Source of the DNA: Pseudomonadota bacterium
Lineage (GTDB): Bacteria; Pseudomonadota; Alphaproteobacteria; Ferrovibrionales; Ferrovibrionaceae
Assembly: GCA_023434425.1 (NCBI GenBank)
Contig: JAEYSS010000071.1
Span: forward strand, 1 to 5,125
Direction of reading: 5' to 3'
Length of the DNA: 5,125 bases
This document shows positions 1-5,125 of the stretch, one piece after another (within the stretch, counting starts at the first letter, position 1; every line of letters begins with the position of its first letter). The notes below the pieces were generated by a model that was not told where the DNA came from, did not search any database, and saw only the letters and a program-made list of their open reading frames with translations. The translations under genes were made by a program, and so were the position numbers.

Positions 1-18
1 TGATCACAGGAGACGGCC

Positions 19-846
19 ATGAACGACATGACCAAACCTGCCGCGCCGGCCCTGCCCCCGGTGGTTTCGCGCGACGCATGGCTGGAGGCCCGTCGCGCCC
101 TGCTGCTGAAGGAAAAGCAGCTGACCCGCGCACGCGACGCGCTGAATGCCGAGCGCCGCCGCCTGCCGGTAGTGGCGGTGCAGAAGGAGTACAGATTCGA
201 GACGCCGCAAGGCCGCAAAACTCTGCTCGACCTGTTCGAGGACCGCAGCCAGTTGGTGATCTATCACTTCATGTTCGATCCCGACGATCCGCCGCCGGGC
301 CAGACGCATCCCTACAGCGATGGTTGCCCCGGCTGCTCGCATGTCGCCGACAGCATCCCGCATCTGTCGCATCTGCATGCTCGCGGCACGGCCTTCACGA
401 TGGTCTCGCGCGCGCCGCTGGCCAAGATCATGCCGTTCAAGCGGCGTATGGGCTGGACGATGCCCTGGGCTTCGTCGTTCGGCAGCGACTTCAATTCCGA
501 TTTCGGCGTCACCGTCGATCCGGCAGTGGCGCCGCCGGAATACAATTACCAGGATGCCGAAGCACTCAAAGCCAAGGGCCAGCTGGAGCATGTCAAAGGC
601 GAACTCCCGGGCCTGAGCGTCTTCCTGCGAAACAGCCATCGGCTTTATCACAGCTATTCCACGTTTGGCCGCGGCCTCGATGGACTACTCAACACCTACA
701 ACATTCTCGACCTGACGCCCTATGGCCGGCAGGAGGCGTGGGAGGACTCGCCGGCCGGCTGGCCGCAGACCGACGATTTCTGGCTGCGCCATCACGACAG
801 ATACGATGGCGCGCCGCAGGCCACACCCGACTGTTGCAAAGATTGA
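19..846 (+). CDS. DUF899 family thioredoxin-fold protein
   Basis: This 275-residue protein matches the DUF899 family, a thioredoxin/AhpC-like fold of undefined biochemical role, probably cytosolic because no signal peptide is visible. Family hallmarks seen in order are the N-terminal LPPVVSRDAWLEARRALL segment (residues 12-29), a charged KEKQLTRARDAL helix (31-42), LLDLFEDRSQLVIYHFMFDP (69-88), a CPGC motif (C103, C106) where thioredoxins carry CxxC, VSRAPLAKI (129-137), SSFGSDFNSDFGV (162-174) and PGLSVFLR (197-204). The length is normal for the family. The first ATG is preferred because AGGAGA at 8-13 sits 5 nt upstream; a second in-frame ATG at 28 is less well placed. The protein ends in DCCKD, giving an extra cysteine pair (C272, C273). 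It probably shares a transcript with the DUF1428 gene 23 nt downstream. A redox role is inferred from the fold and CxxC; substrate and partner are unknown. Confidence 0.93.
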   Translation: MNDMTKPAAPALPPVVSRDAWLEARRALLLKEKQLTRARDALNAERRRLPVVAVQKEYRFETPQGRKTLLDLFEDRSQLVIYHFMFDPDDPPPGQTHPYSDGCPGCSHVADSIPHLSHLHARGTAFTMVSRAPLAKIMPFKRRMGWTMPWASSFGSDFNSDFGVTVDPAVAPPEYNYQDAEALKAKGQLEHVKGELPGLSVFLRNSHRLYHSYSTFGRGLDGLLNTYNILDLTPYGRQEAWEDSPAGWPQTDDFWLRHHDRYDGAPQATPDCCKD

Positions 847-855
847 TAGAGAGAG

Positions 856-860
856 AAGGA
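856..860 (+). promoter_or_regulatory. Ribosome binding site of the DUF1428 gene
   Basis: AAGGA lies 9 nt before the ATG at 870, in the short gap after the DUF899 stop. It fixes the start of the DUF1428 protein against the long upstream extension of the same open frame. Confidence 0.7.
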
Positions 861-869
861 CGAAACACG

Positions 870-1232
870 ATGAGTTATGTGGATGGTTTCCTGATTCCGG
901 TGCCGAAGAAGAACCTGGCGGCCTACATGAAGATGTCGAAGAAGGCCGGCAAGGTCTGGCAGGAATACGGCGCTGTCGGCTATTACGAATGCGCTGGCGA
1001 CGACATGAATGCCGCCTTCGGCCTGCCCTTCCCCAAGCAGATGAAACTGAAGAAGGGCGAAGTGCCGGTCTTCTCCTTCATCATCTACAAGTCGAAGGCA
1101 CAGCGCGACAAGGTGAATGCCAGGGTCATGAAGGACCCGCGCATGGAGGCGATGTGCCCGGATCCGCAGAAGATGCCCTTCGACGTCAAGCGCATGGCAT
1201 TCGGCGGCTTCAAGACGATGGTTCAGTACTGA
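870..1232 (+). CDS. DUF1428 (YbaA-like) family protein
   Basis: This small 120-residue protein belongs to DUF1428, the family of Escherichia coli YbaA, thought to have a dimeric alpha/beta-barrel (ferredoxin-like) fold; its reaction is unknown. The family signatures are present end to end: YVDGF near the N-terminus (residues 3-7), YECAGDDM in the first half (about 39-46), DPRMEAM in the second half, and MPFDVKRMAFGGF near the C-terminus. Length matches YbaA. The start at 870 is supported by an AAGGA site at 856-860 with a 9-nt spacer. The same reading frame stays open far upstream through the DUF899 gene, but that extension has no family similarity and is an artefact of high GC. It follows the DUF899 gene by 23 nt and is closed by a strong terminator, so the two are probably co-transcribed. 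No signal peptide or membrane segment is seen. Confidence 0.93.
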   Translation: MSYVDGFLIPVPKKNLAAYMKMSKKAGKVWQEYGAVGYYECAGDDMNAAFGLPFPKQMKLKKGEVPVFSFIIYKSKAQRDKVNARVMKDPRMEAMCPDPQKMPFDVKRMAFGGFKTMVQY

Positions 1233-1252
1233 GTCTAGCCGCCTGCACACAG

Positions 1253-1284
1253 AAGCCCGGCGGATCATCCCGCCGGGCTTTCTC
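1253..1284 (+). terminator. Rho-independent terminator after the DUF899-DUF1428 pair
   Basis: A perfect 11-bp GC-rich stem pairs 1253-1263 (AAGCCCGGCGG) with 1270-1280 (CCGCCGGGCTT) around a 6-nt loop (ATCATC). On the + strand it is followed by TCTCGTTT, a short and interrupted T tract. It begins 20 nt after the DUF1428 stop, the expected place for an intrinsic terminator. On the minus strand the stem is the same but is followed by CTGTGTG, so it would stop the converging operon less well by itself. Confidence 0.88.
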
Positions 1285-1366
1285 GTTTGGATCTGGCAGC
1301 TACAGCAGAGGCCTTATGGCTGGTGGATGGAAACGACAAGCAAGACATCTCACCGCCAGGTATCGC

Positions 1367-1978
1367 TTAACGCATTTTATGCTCTGTCAGCTCTTTTCCG
1401 GTCCACTTCGCGTATGCACCACTGAGATTTCCCTCAATATCAGTCAACTCATTGAGCGCGTAATCGCAAAATCCTTCCAGAAAATGTCTTTCATCCCCAT
1501 CTAGATGGTGGATCAAACTATCGCGCACATGTTCAAGTTCCACGATAGCTGAGTAAGCAGACTGCATGGCCTCGAAAAATTTGCCATCTAAACTCGCCGC
1601 CTCAAGCATGTATTTCGTCAGGATATCCTTATGAACACGCGGAATAGACATTGAGCTTTGAAGCTTTCCATTCGTATCAGTTTGCACATATCTAATGACT
1701 CCGGATTTCGAGAATGACGCCGTGAATATCGAATTAAAGTATTCGTCCTTAGTTTTTTCGTAGGCATCAAACGTCTCTTTTATGTCATTGCATATCGATC
1801 TTATACGACGAATAGCCCACAAATTTGTCTCGCATTCACGGGTAAAAAGCCGACTCAACCCTCGAATTTTTCGAGCATCCGCACGCCAGCGCCGAAGTAA
1901 CTCGATAGTTTCTTTAATAAAGAAAAGCGCGATCGCCGATACGACGGTTATAGGGATAATGGAGATCAAGTCTGTCAT
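1367..1978 (-). CDS. Hypothetical single-pass membrane protein, AT-rich gene
   Basis: This 203-residue protein is not recognised. A hydrophobic segment at residues 4-21 (rich in Ile, Val, Ala, Phe) is followed at once by a basic stretch (RRWRADARK, 29-37), which predicts an N-terminal membrane anchor with the remainder in the cytoplasm by the positive-inside rule. The soluble part looks mostly helical and charged, with FTRECETNL (45-53), a small central segment likely to be beta (GVIRYVQTDTNGK, 93-105), and an acidic C-terminal half with HHLDGDERH (157-165). No enzyme motif was found. The start is supported by AGGGA at 1985-1989, 6 nt before the ATG. GC is about 37-45% in sampled 60-nt blocks, with TTA, AAA and ATA codons that neighbours avoid, so recent transfer is likely. 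It lies 60 nt downstream of the oxygenase gene on the same strand; co-transcription is possible but a functional link is doubtful. Gene reality is supported by the intact frame, start signal and coherent membrane topology. Confidence 0.72.
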   Translation of the reverse strand: MTDLISIIPITVVSAIALFFIKETIELLRRWRADARKIRGLSRLFTRECETNLWAIRRIRSICNDIKETFDAYEKTKDEYFNSIFTASFSKSGVIRYVQTDTNGKLQSSMSIPRVHKDILTKYMLEAASLDGKFFEAMQSAYSAIVELEHVRDSLIHHLDGDERHFLEGFCDYALNELTDIEGNLSGAYAKWTGKELTEHKMR

Positions 1979-1984
1979 TTCTCG

Positions 1985-1989
1985 TCCCT
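1985..1989 (-). promoter_or_regulatory. Ribosome binding site of the AT-rich membrane-protein gene
   Basis: On the minus strand AGGGA stands 6 nt before the ATG at 1978. It supports this start in a region whose composition gives little other help. The 60 nt upstream are AT-rich and could hold a promoter, but no convincing -35/-10 pair with normal spacing was found. Confidence 0.55.
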
Positions 1990-2038
1990 ATAAATCTTAT
2001 GCGCAATCACCATTCGACGATTATCAAGAAAGCAAAAA

Positions 2039-2899
2039 TTATCCGTCTTCCAGCAGCCGCTTCGGGTGCAGGCCATTCACGAAGCCCATGAAGGGCGGAT
2101 GGATGCTGTAGCCCAGCAGGCGGCGCATATGCTCGCTGCACTGCTTCACGCGTTCGCGCGACACCGACAGGCTGAAATTCTCCTGCTGGCGGCACCAGGG
2201 CGCGCAGTATTGGGCTGTAACGCAGAGCCGGCCGCGGCCGGTGACGTTGGCGCCGCCGCCATGCCACAGCGTGCCGACAAAGAACAGCACCGAGCCGCTC
2301 GGCATCACGGCCGGCACGGCGCGGGCAATATCCTCCGGTCCCGGCATGCGGCCGTCCCATCGGTGGCTGCCCGGAATCAAGAGCGTGGCGCCGTTTTCGA
2401 AGGTGAAATCGTCAACCGCCATGATGGTGGCCGCGCCCAGCGCGGGACGCGGGCGCGGCACCGGATAAAAGGCATCGTCGTAATGCAGCGGCTGCGCCGC
2501 CTCGCCCGGCTGGATGTCGATGGCCTGCAGCTGCGACAGCAGGTAGTTCGGCTCCAGCAGCCGGTCGAGCAATGCCAGAATGACGGGATGCTCTGCCAGC
2601 GGATTGCAGGCCAGTGTCTTTTCCACCACGGCATAGAGCCGCTTGGTGCCGAAGCCTTCGAAACTGTTGCGCCCGAGATGCTGGTGAAAATGCGGCTCCA
2701 GCGCCGCGCGCATCACCGCGGCCTCGTCCGCCGTGAACAGGTTGTGCAGGATCACATAGCCGTCGCGCTCGACCTGCGCCATCAACGCATCGACCAGCGC
2801 CGGATCGACCGGCTCCTGGCTGCCCGCCGTCGAGCGGTATTTGCGGGCAAGCTCGGCATGGAAATATTCGCTGACGTCCCTGACGATCATCTTTTCCAT
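2039..2899 (-). CDS. Phytanoyl-CoA dioxygenase (PhyH) family protein
   Basis: This 286-residue protein is a probable Fe(II)/2-oxoglutarate-dependent oxygenase of the PhyH family, cytosolic, coupling 2-oxoglutarate decarboxylation to hydroxylation of an unknown substrate. The iron triad is complete: H139-x-D141 (in LHYDDAF) and H213 (in TLWHGGGANVT), with R224 eleven residues further on as the likely 2-oxoglutarate carboxylate ligand, the same spacing as in human phytanoyl-CoA hydroxylase. Supporting family features are DGYVILHNLF (46-55), ENGATLLIPGSHRW (168-181) and a C-terminal LLGYSIHPPFMGFVNGLHP (261-279). The ATG at 2899 is chosen because GGAAGGG (2906-2912) lies 6 nt upstream; an ATG three codons later is possible. 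The frame stays open further upstream inside the dehydrogenase gene, which is not coding. It starts 23 nt after the second dehydrogenase gene, so it is likely the third gene of that operon and may act on a related acyl-CoA or lipid. True phytanoyl-CoA activity is not established. Confidence 0.92.
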   Translation of the reverse strand: MEKMIVRDVSEYFHAELARKYRSTAGSQEPVDPALVDALMAQVERDGYVILHNLFTADEAAVMRAALEPHFHQHLGRNSFEGFGTKRLYAVVEKTLACNPLAEHPVILALLDRLLEPNYLLSQLQAIDIQPGEAAQPLHYDDAFYPVPRPRPALGAATIMAVDDFTFENGATLLIPGSHRWDGRMPGPEDIARAVPAVMPSGSVLFFVGTLWHGGGANVTGRGRLCVTAQYCAPWCRQQENFSLSVSRERVKQCSEHMRRLLGYSIHPPFMGFVNGLHPKRLLEDG

Positions 2900-2905
2900 G
2901 CCGGG

Positions 2906-2912
2906 CCCTTCC
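2906..2912 (-). promoter_or_regulatory. Ribosome binding site of the PhyH gene
   Basis: On the minus strand GGAAGGG ends 6 nt before the ATG at 2899. It lies in the 23-nt gap between the dehydrogenase stop (TAG at 2923-2925) and the oxygenase start, and it decides this start against upstream in-frame candidates that would overlap the dehydrogenase gene. Confidence 0.75.
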
Positions 2913-2922
2913 GTCTCGATGC

Positions 2923-4065
2923 CTAGTCGCTGAGGGCGGCAAAGCGCCGCTGGTGGAAATCGGCATTGCCGAAGGTGGTGTCGAGCATCATCAGCCGCTT
3001 CATATAGTGGCCGACATTCAGTTCGTCGGTCATGCCCATACCGCCATGAATCTGCACGGCCTGCTGGCCGACAAAACGCCCGGAGCGGCCGAGCTGGACT
3101 TTCGCGGCGGCCGCCGCCTTGGCGCGGTCCTTCGGCTCGGCAGCGGCCTTGAGCGCCGCGAGTAAAGCCAGTGAGCGAGCGCTTTCCACCTGCATCATCA
3201 TGTCGACCAGGCGATGCTGGATCACCTGGAATTCGCCGATGGCGCGACCGAACTGCTTGCGGGTCTTGGCATAGGCCAGCGTGGTCTCGTGCAGTGCGGC
3301 CATGGCGCCGACGGCCTCGGAGGCCATGAAGGCAATCGCCTGGTCGATCACCGCCTCGACGGCCGGCATGGCATCGGCCGGATCGCCGCCCAGCACGGCC
3401 AGCACCGGTGCATGATCGAACTGGATATCGGAGGCACGGCGATTGTCGACGGTGCGGTAATCGTGCCGCGCCACGCCGGCGCCCCCAGAAGCGGAGCTGG
3501 CATCGACCACGAAGAGGCCCAGCCCCTTCGCATCGGTGTCGCTGCCGGTCGAGCGCGCCAGCACGATCAGCCTGTCGGCGCTGGCGGCATCCCAGACCAC
3601 GATCTTCTTGCCGCTCAAGGTCCAGCCATCGGCGCCCTTCGTGGCCCTGGTGCGGGTTTCGTTGAGCGCGAAACGCGAACCGTGTTCGGCATGGGCGAAA
3701 GCCCACTTGGCCTTGCCCTCGGCAATCGCCGGCAGCCATTCATTCTTCTGCTTGTCGTCGCCCGCCGCCTGGATCAGGCCGGCACCGAGGATCACGGTGG
3801 AGAAATACGGCTCGGCCACCATATGGCGGCCGAAACGCTCGGCCAGCAGCATGGCATCGACGGCGCCACCGCCCAGGCCACCGGCCTCTTCCGGCAACGG
3901 GATGGCGAGCCAGCCGAGTTCGGCCATGGTCTTCCAGTTTTCTTCCGCATAGCCGAGATCGGTTTTCACCAGCTTGCGCCAGCGTTCGAAATCGTACTTA
4001 TCCTGCAGCCAGCTTTCGACGCTGTCGGCCAGCAGGGTCTGTTCTTCGGACAACTGGAAATCCAT
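2923..4065 (-). CDS. Acyl-CoA dehydrogenase-like subunit lacking the catalytic Glu (predicted beta subunit)
   Basis: This 380-residue protein has the full acyl-CoA dehydrogenase layout: an N-terminal helical domain (MDFQLSEEQTLLADSV onward), a middle beta domain and a C-terminal four-helix domain. It keeps the motifs that bind FAD across the dimer, R269-x-x-F272-G273 and Q338-x-x-G341-G342-x-G344. It lacks both known catalytic Glu positions: A243 stands where isovaleryl- and long-chain enzymes have Glu (Thr255 in medium-chain enzyme), and F365-G366 stands where medium-chain enzyme has Glu376-Gly. Its middle-domain flavin motif is also degraded (HAEHGSR, 125-131, instead of a T/S-EPG-x-GSD type). 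Such a subunit should not work alone and probably pairs with the product of the gene 35 nt upstream as an alpha2-beta2 enzyme. The start at 4065 follows AGGAAAG at 4074-4080. The family is certain; the beta-subunit role is inferred from residues and neighbours, and the substrate is unknown. Confidence 0.93.
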   Translation of the reverse strand: MDFQLSEEQTLLADSVESWLQDKYDFERWRKLVKTDLGYAEENWKTMAELGWLAIPLPEEAGGLGGGAVDAMLLAERFGRHMVAEPYFSTVILGAGLIQAAGDDKQKNEWLPAIAEGKAKWAFAHAEHGSRFALNETRTRATKGADGWTLSGKKIVVWDAASADRLIVLARSTGSDTDAKGLGLFVVDASSASGGAGVARHDYRTVDNRRASDIQFDHAPVLAVLGGDPADAMPAVEAVIDQAIAFMASEAVGAMAALHETTLAYAKTRKQFGRAIGEFQVIQHRLVDMMMQVESARSLALLAALKAAAEPKDRAKAAAAAKVQLGRSGRFVGQQAVQIHGGMGMTDELNVGHYMKRLMMLDTTFGNADFHQRRFAALSD

Positions 4066-4100
4066 GGGACGTTCTTTCCTGTCTTGATCTTCGTCTTGGT

Positions 4101-5125
4101 TCAGAGGCCCAGCACCATCTTGGCGATGATGTTGCGCTGAATTTCATTCGAGCCGCCATAGATCGTGGTGGCGCGGTAATAGAGATAGCTTTCCATGCGG
4201 CCCTGCGCGTAATCGGGCCCGACCGGCGGCTGGTTCGAGCCATCCGGCCGATGCTCGTAGGGCGCGGCGTAATAGCCGAGCGCCTCGACCGCCAGTTCGC
4301 TCAGGCTCTGCTGGATTTCCGAACCGCGGATTTTCAGCATGCTGGCTTCGGGCCCCACGCCCTTGCCGGCATTCTCGGCTGCCAGCATGCGCAGGTTGGT
4401 GTATTCCAGCGCCAGCAGATCGATCTCGATGGCGGCCACCTTGGCGCGGAAGTCCGCATCCTCCAGCAACGGCCGGCCGCAGGCCTGTTCAGCGCGCGCG
4501 ATGTCCTTCAGCCGCTTCAGGCGCTGTTTCGAGGTGGCGACTTCGGCGATGCCGGTGCGTTCGTTGCCGAGCAGGAATTTAGCATAGGTCCAGCCCTTGC
4601 CTTCCTTGCCGATCAGATTGGCCTTCGGCACCCGCACGTTGTCGAGAAACACCTCGTTGACGCTGTGGCCTTCGTCGATGGAAATGATCGGGCGCACCTT
4701 CACGCCCGGATCGGTCATGTCGAGCAGGAGGAAGGAAATGCCCTCCTGCGGTTTGGCGTCGGGATCGGTGCGCACGAGGCAGAACATCATGTTTGCGTGC
4801 TGCGCCTGTGTGGTCCAGATCTTGTGACCGTTCACCACGTAATGATCGCCATCGCTTTCGGCGCGGGTACGCAGGGAGGCGAGATCGGAACCCGAGCCCG
4901 GTTCGGAATAGCCCTGACACCACCAGTCTTCCATGCTGACGATGCGCGGCAGGTATTTCGCCTTCTGCTCATCGGTGCCGAAGGTGTAGATCACCGGCCC
5001 GACCATGCTGATGCCAAACGGCACCAGCGGCGGCGCATCGGACGACGCACATTCCTCATCGAAAATATAGCGCTGCACGGGAGTCCAGCCCGGACCGCCA
5101 TATTGCTGCGGCCAGTTCGGCGCAC
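4101..5125 (-). CDS. Acyl-CoA dehydrogenase, catalytic (alpha) subunit, 5' end beyond window
   Basis: This acyl-CoA dehydrogenase is cut by the right edge: 340 residues are visible, beginning APNWPQQYGGPGWTP, and the frame runs open off the window. Full-length relatives are near 400 residues, so roughly 55-60 are missing. A GTG at 5078 is internal, not the start, because upstream codons continue the family sequence. Numbering the fragment from its first visible residue, YSEPGSGSD (72-80) and IWTT (102-105) form the flavin side, and E188 in GNERTG matches the catalytic Glu of isovaleryl- and long-chain enzymes. The medium-chain position is Gly (IYGGSNEIQ, 322-329). Motifs for binding FAD across the dimer are lost: Arg-x-x-Phe-Gly reads E212-x-x-C215-G, and Gln-x-x-Gly-Gly reads E280-x-x-G283-Y284. 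These losses mirror what the next gene retains, so it is probably the alpha subunit of an alpha2-beta2 dehydrogenase that makes the alpha,beta-double bond in an acyl-CoA. The promoter lies off the window. Confidence 0.94.
   Translation of the reverse strand, partial: APNWPQQYGGPGWTPVQRYIFDEECASSDAPPLVPFGISMVGPVIYTFGTDEQKAKYLPRIVSMEDWWCQGYSEPGSGSDLASLRTRAESDGDHYVVNGHKIWTTQAQHANMMFCLVRTDPDAKPQEGISFLLLDMTDPGVKVRPIISIDEGHSVNEVFLDNVRVPKANLIGKEGKGWTYAKFLLGNERTGIAEVATSKQRLKRLKDIARAEQACGRPLLEDADFRAKVAAIEIDLLALEYTNLRMLAAENAGKGVGPEASMLKIRGSEIQQSLSELAVEALGYYAAPYEHRPDGSNQPPVGPDYAQGRMESYLYYRATTIYGGSNEIQRNIIAKMVLGL

Larger units (their letters stand above)
1360..2038. other. AT-rich segment, probable horizontally acquired insert
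   Basis: GC content falls to about 37-45% in 60-nt blocks counted here, against 73% in a block at 4441-4500 and 53% in a low block at 541-600. The segment coincides with one gene (1367-1978) and its upstream gap and stops sharply at the TAA of the oxygenase gene at 2039-2041. The left edge is softer, because 1285-1366 is of intermediate composition. No flanking direct repeats, inverted repeats, tRNA or integrase were seen, so the means of entry is unknown. Confidence 0.7.

Noticed and set aside
1..18. TGA at 1-3 as the stop of an upstream co-transcribed gene
   Set aside because: Three bases at the window edge cannot show a reading frame. The ribosome site right after it fits an operon gap, but this cannot be supported without more sequence.
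4..651. Minus-strand 215-codon open frame opposite the DUF899 gene
   Set aside because: Shadow of a conserved family gene, with Arg/His-rich composition and no motif.
78..1232. Long + strand open frame running through the DUF899 gene into the DUF1428 gene, suggesting a fusion protein
   Set aside because: Only the part from 870 on has family similarity. The upstream part is the out-of-frame shadow of DUF899 (Arg/Pro/Ala-rich), and DUF1428 has its own ribosome site and ATG.
1979..2040. Promoter for the AT-rich gene on the minus strand (a TTGATA-like -35 and a TAAGAT-like -10)
   Set aside because: The two boxes are about 22 nt apart, too far for a normal sigma-70 promoter, and AT-rich DNA gives such matches by chance.
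1300..2040. Direct or inverted repeats bounding the AT-rich segment as traces of a mobile element
   Set aside because: Only short chance similarities were found (for example TTATG near 1316, 1378 and 1997), with no terminal inverted repeats, target duplication, integrase or tRNA.
1782..2111. + strand 109-codon open frame in the AT-rich segment
   Set aside because: It lies mostly antisense to the membrane-protein gene, runs into the oxygenase gene and has no domain. The minus-strand gene has a better start signal and coherent topology.
2039..3739. Long minus-strand open frame that would extend the PhyH protein to 566 residues
   Set aside because: The extension overlaps the well-supported dehydrogenase gene in another frame and is low-complexity Arg/Gly-rich. 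The PhyH start at 2899 has a good ribosome site and gives the normal family length.
2066..4140. Long + strand frames (2066-2926, 3214-4140) opposite the oxygenase and dehydrogenase genes
   Set aside because: They are antisense shadows in GC-rich DNA, with His/Arg/Gly-rich composition and no recognisable domains, opposite clearly conserved proteins.
5076..5078. GTG at 5078 as the start of the first dehydrogenase
   Set aside because: Upstream codons to the window edge read as canonical dehydrogenase sequence (NWPQQYGGPGWTP), so the GTG is an internal Val codon and the gene begins outside the window.

Overview
The window looks like a chromosomal stretch of a GC-rich proteobacterium, most likely an alphaproteobacterium. 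The basis is GC-rich genes with G/C-ending codons, AGGAG-type ribosome sites, close protein matches to proteobacterial families, and an operon of paired acyl-CoA dehydrogenases with a phytanoyl-CoA dioxygenase-like oxygenase. Genus cannot be told from this sequence.

Layout. On the + strand at the left are two small co-directional genes: a DUF899 thioredoxin-fold protein (19-846) and a DUF1428/YbaA-like protein (870-1232). They are 23 nt apart and end in a strong hairpin terminator (1253-1284). Converging on them from the right is a minus-strand cluster, in transcription order: an acyl-CoA dehydrogenase whose 5' end lies beyond the right edge (4101 to 5125), a second divergent acyl-CoA dehydrogenase-like protein (2923-4065), a PhyH-type Fe(II)/2-oxoglutarate oxygenase (2039-2899), and an AT-rich, unrecognised single-pass membrane protein (1367-1978). 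The first three are 35 and 23 nt apart and very probably form one operon. The fourth is 60 nt further on, has quite different base composition, and looks like a later acquisition.

How the genes work together. The two dehydrogenases are not redundant. The upstream one keeps the flavin-side motif (YSEPGSGSD) and a Glu at the position used by isovaleryl- and long-chain acyl-CoA dehydrogenases, but has lost the Arg-x-x-Phe-Gly and Gln-x-x-Gly-Gly motifs that grip FAD across the dimer. The downstream one keeps exactly those two motifs but lacks a Glu at both known catalytic positions and has a degenerate flavin motif. This complementarity predicts an obligate alpha2-beta2 enzyme like the mycobacterial steroid side-chain dehydrogenases ChsE1-ChsE2 and ChsE4-ChsE5. 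The PhyH protein has a complete iron triad and would add an oxygenation step on the same or a related substrate, perhaps a branched, isoprenoid or polycyclic acyl chain. The substrate cannot be read from the window.

No tRNA, rRNA, CRISPR array, insertion sequence or phage hallmark gene was seen. No intergenic gap exceeds 134 nt. The most useful leads are the complementary dehydrogenase pair with its linked oxygenase, and the AT-rich membrane-protein gene at the operon's end.
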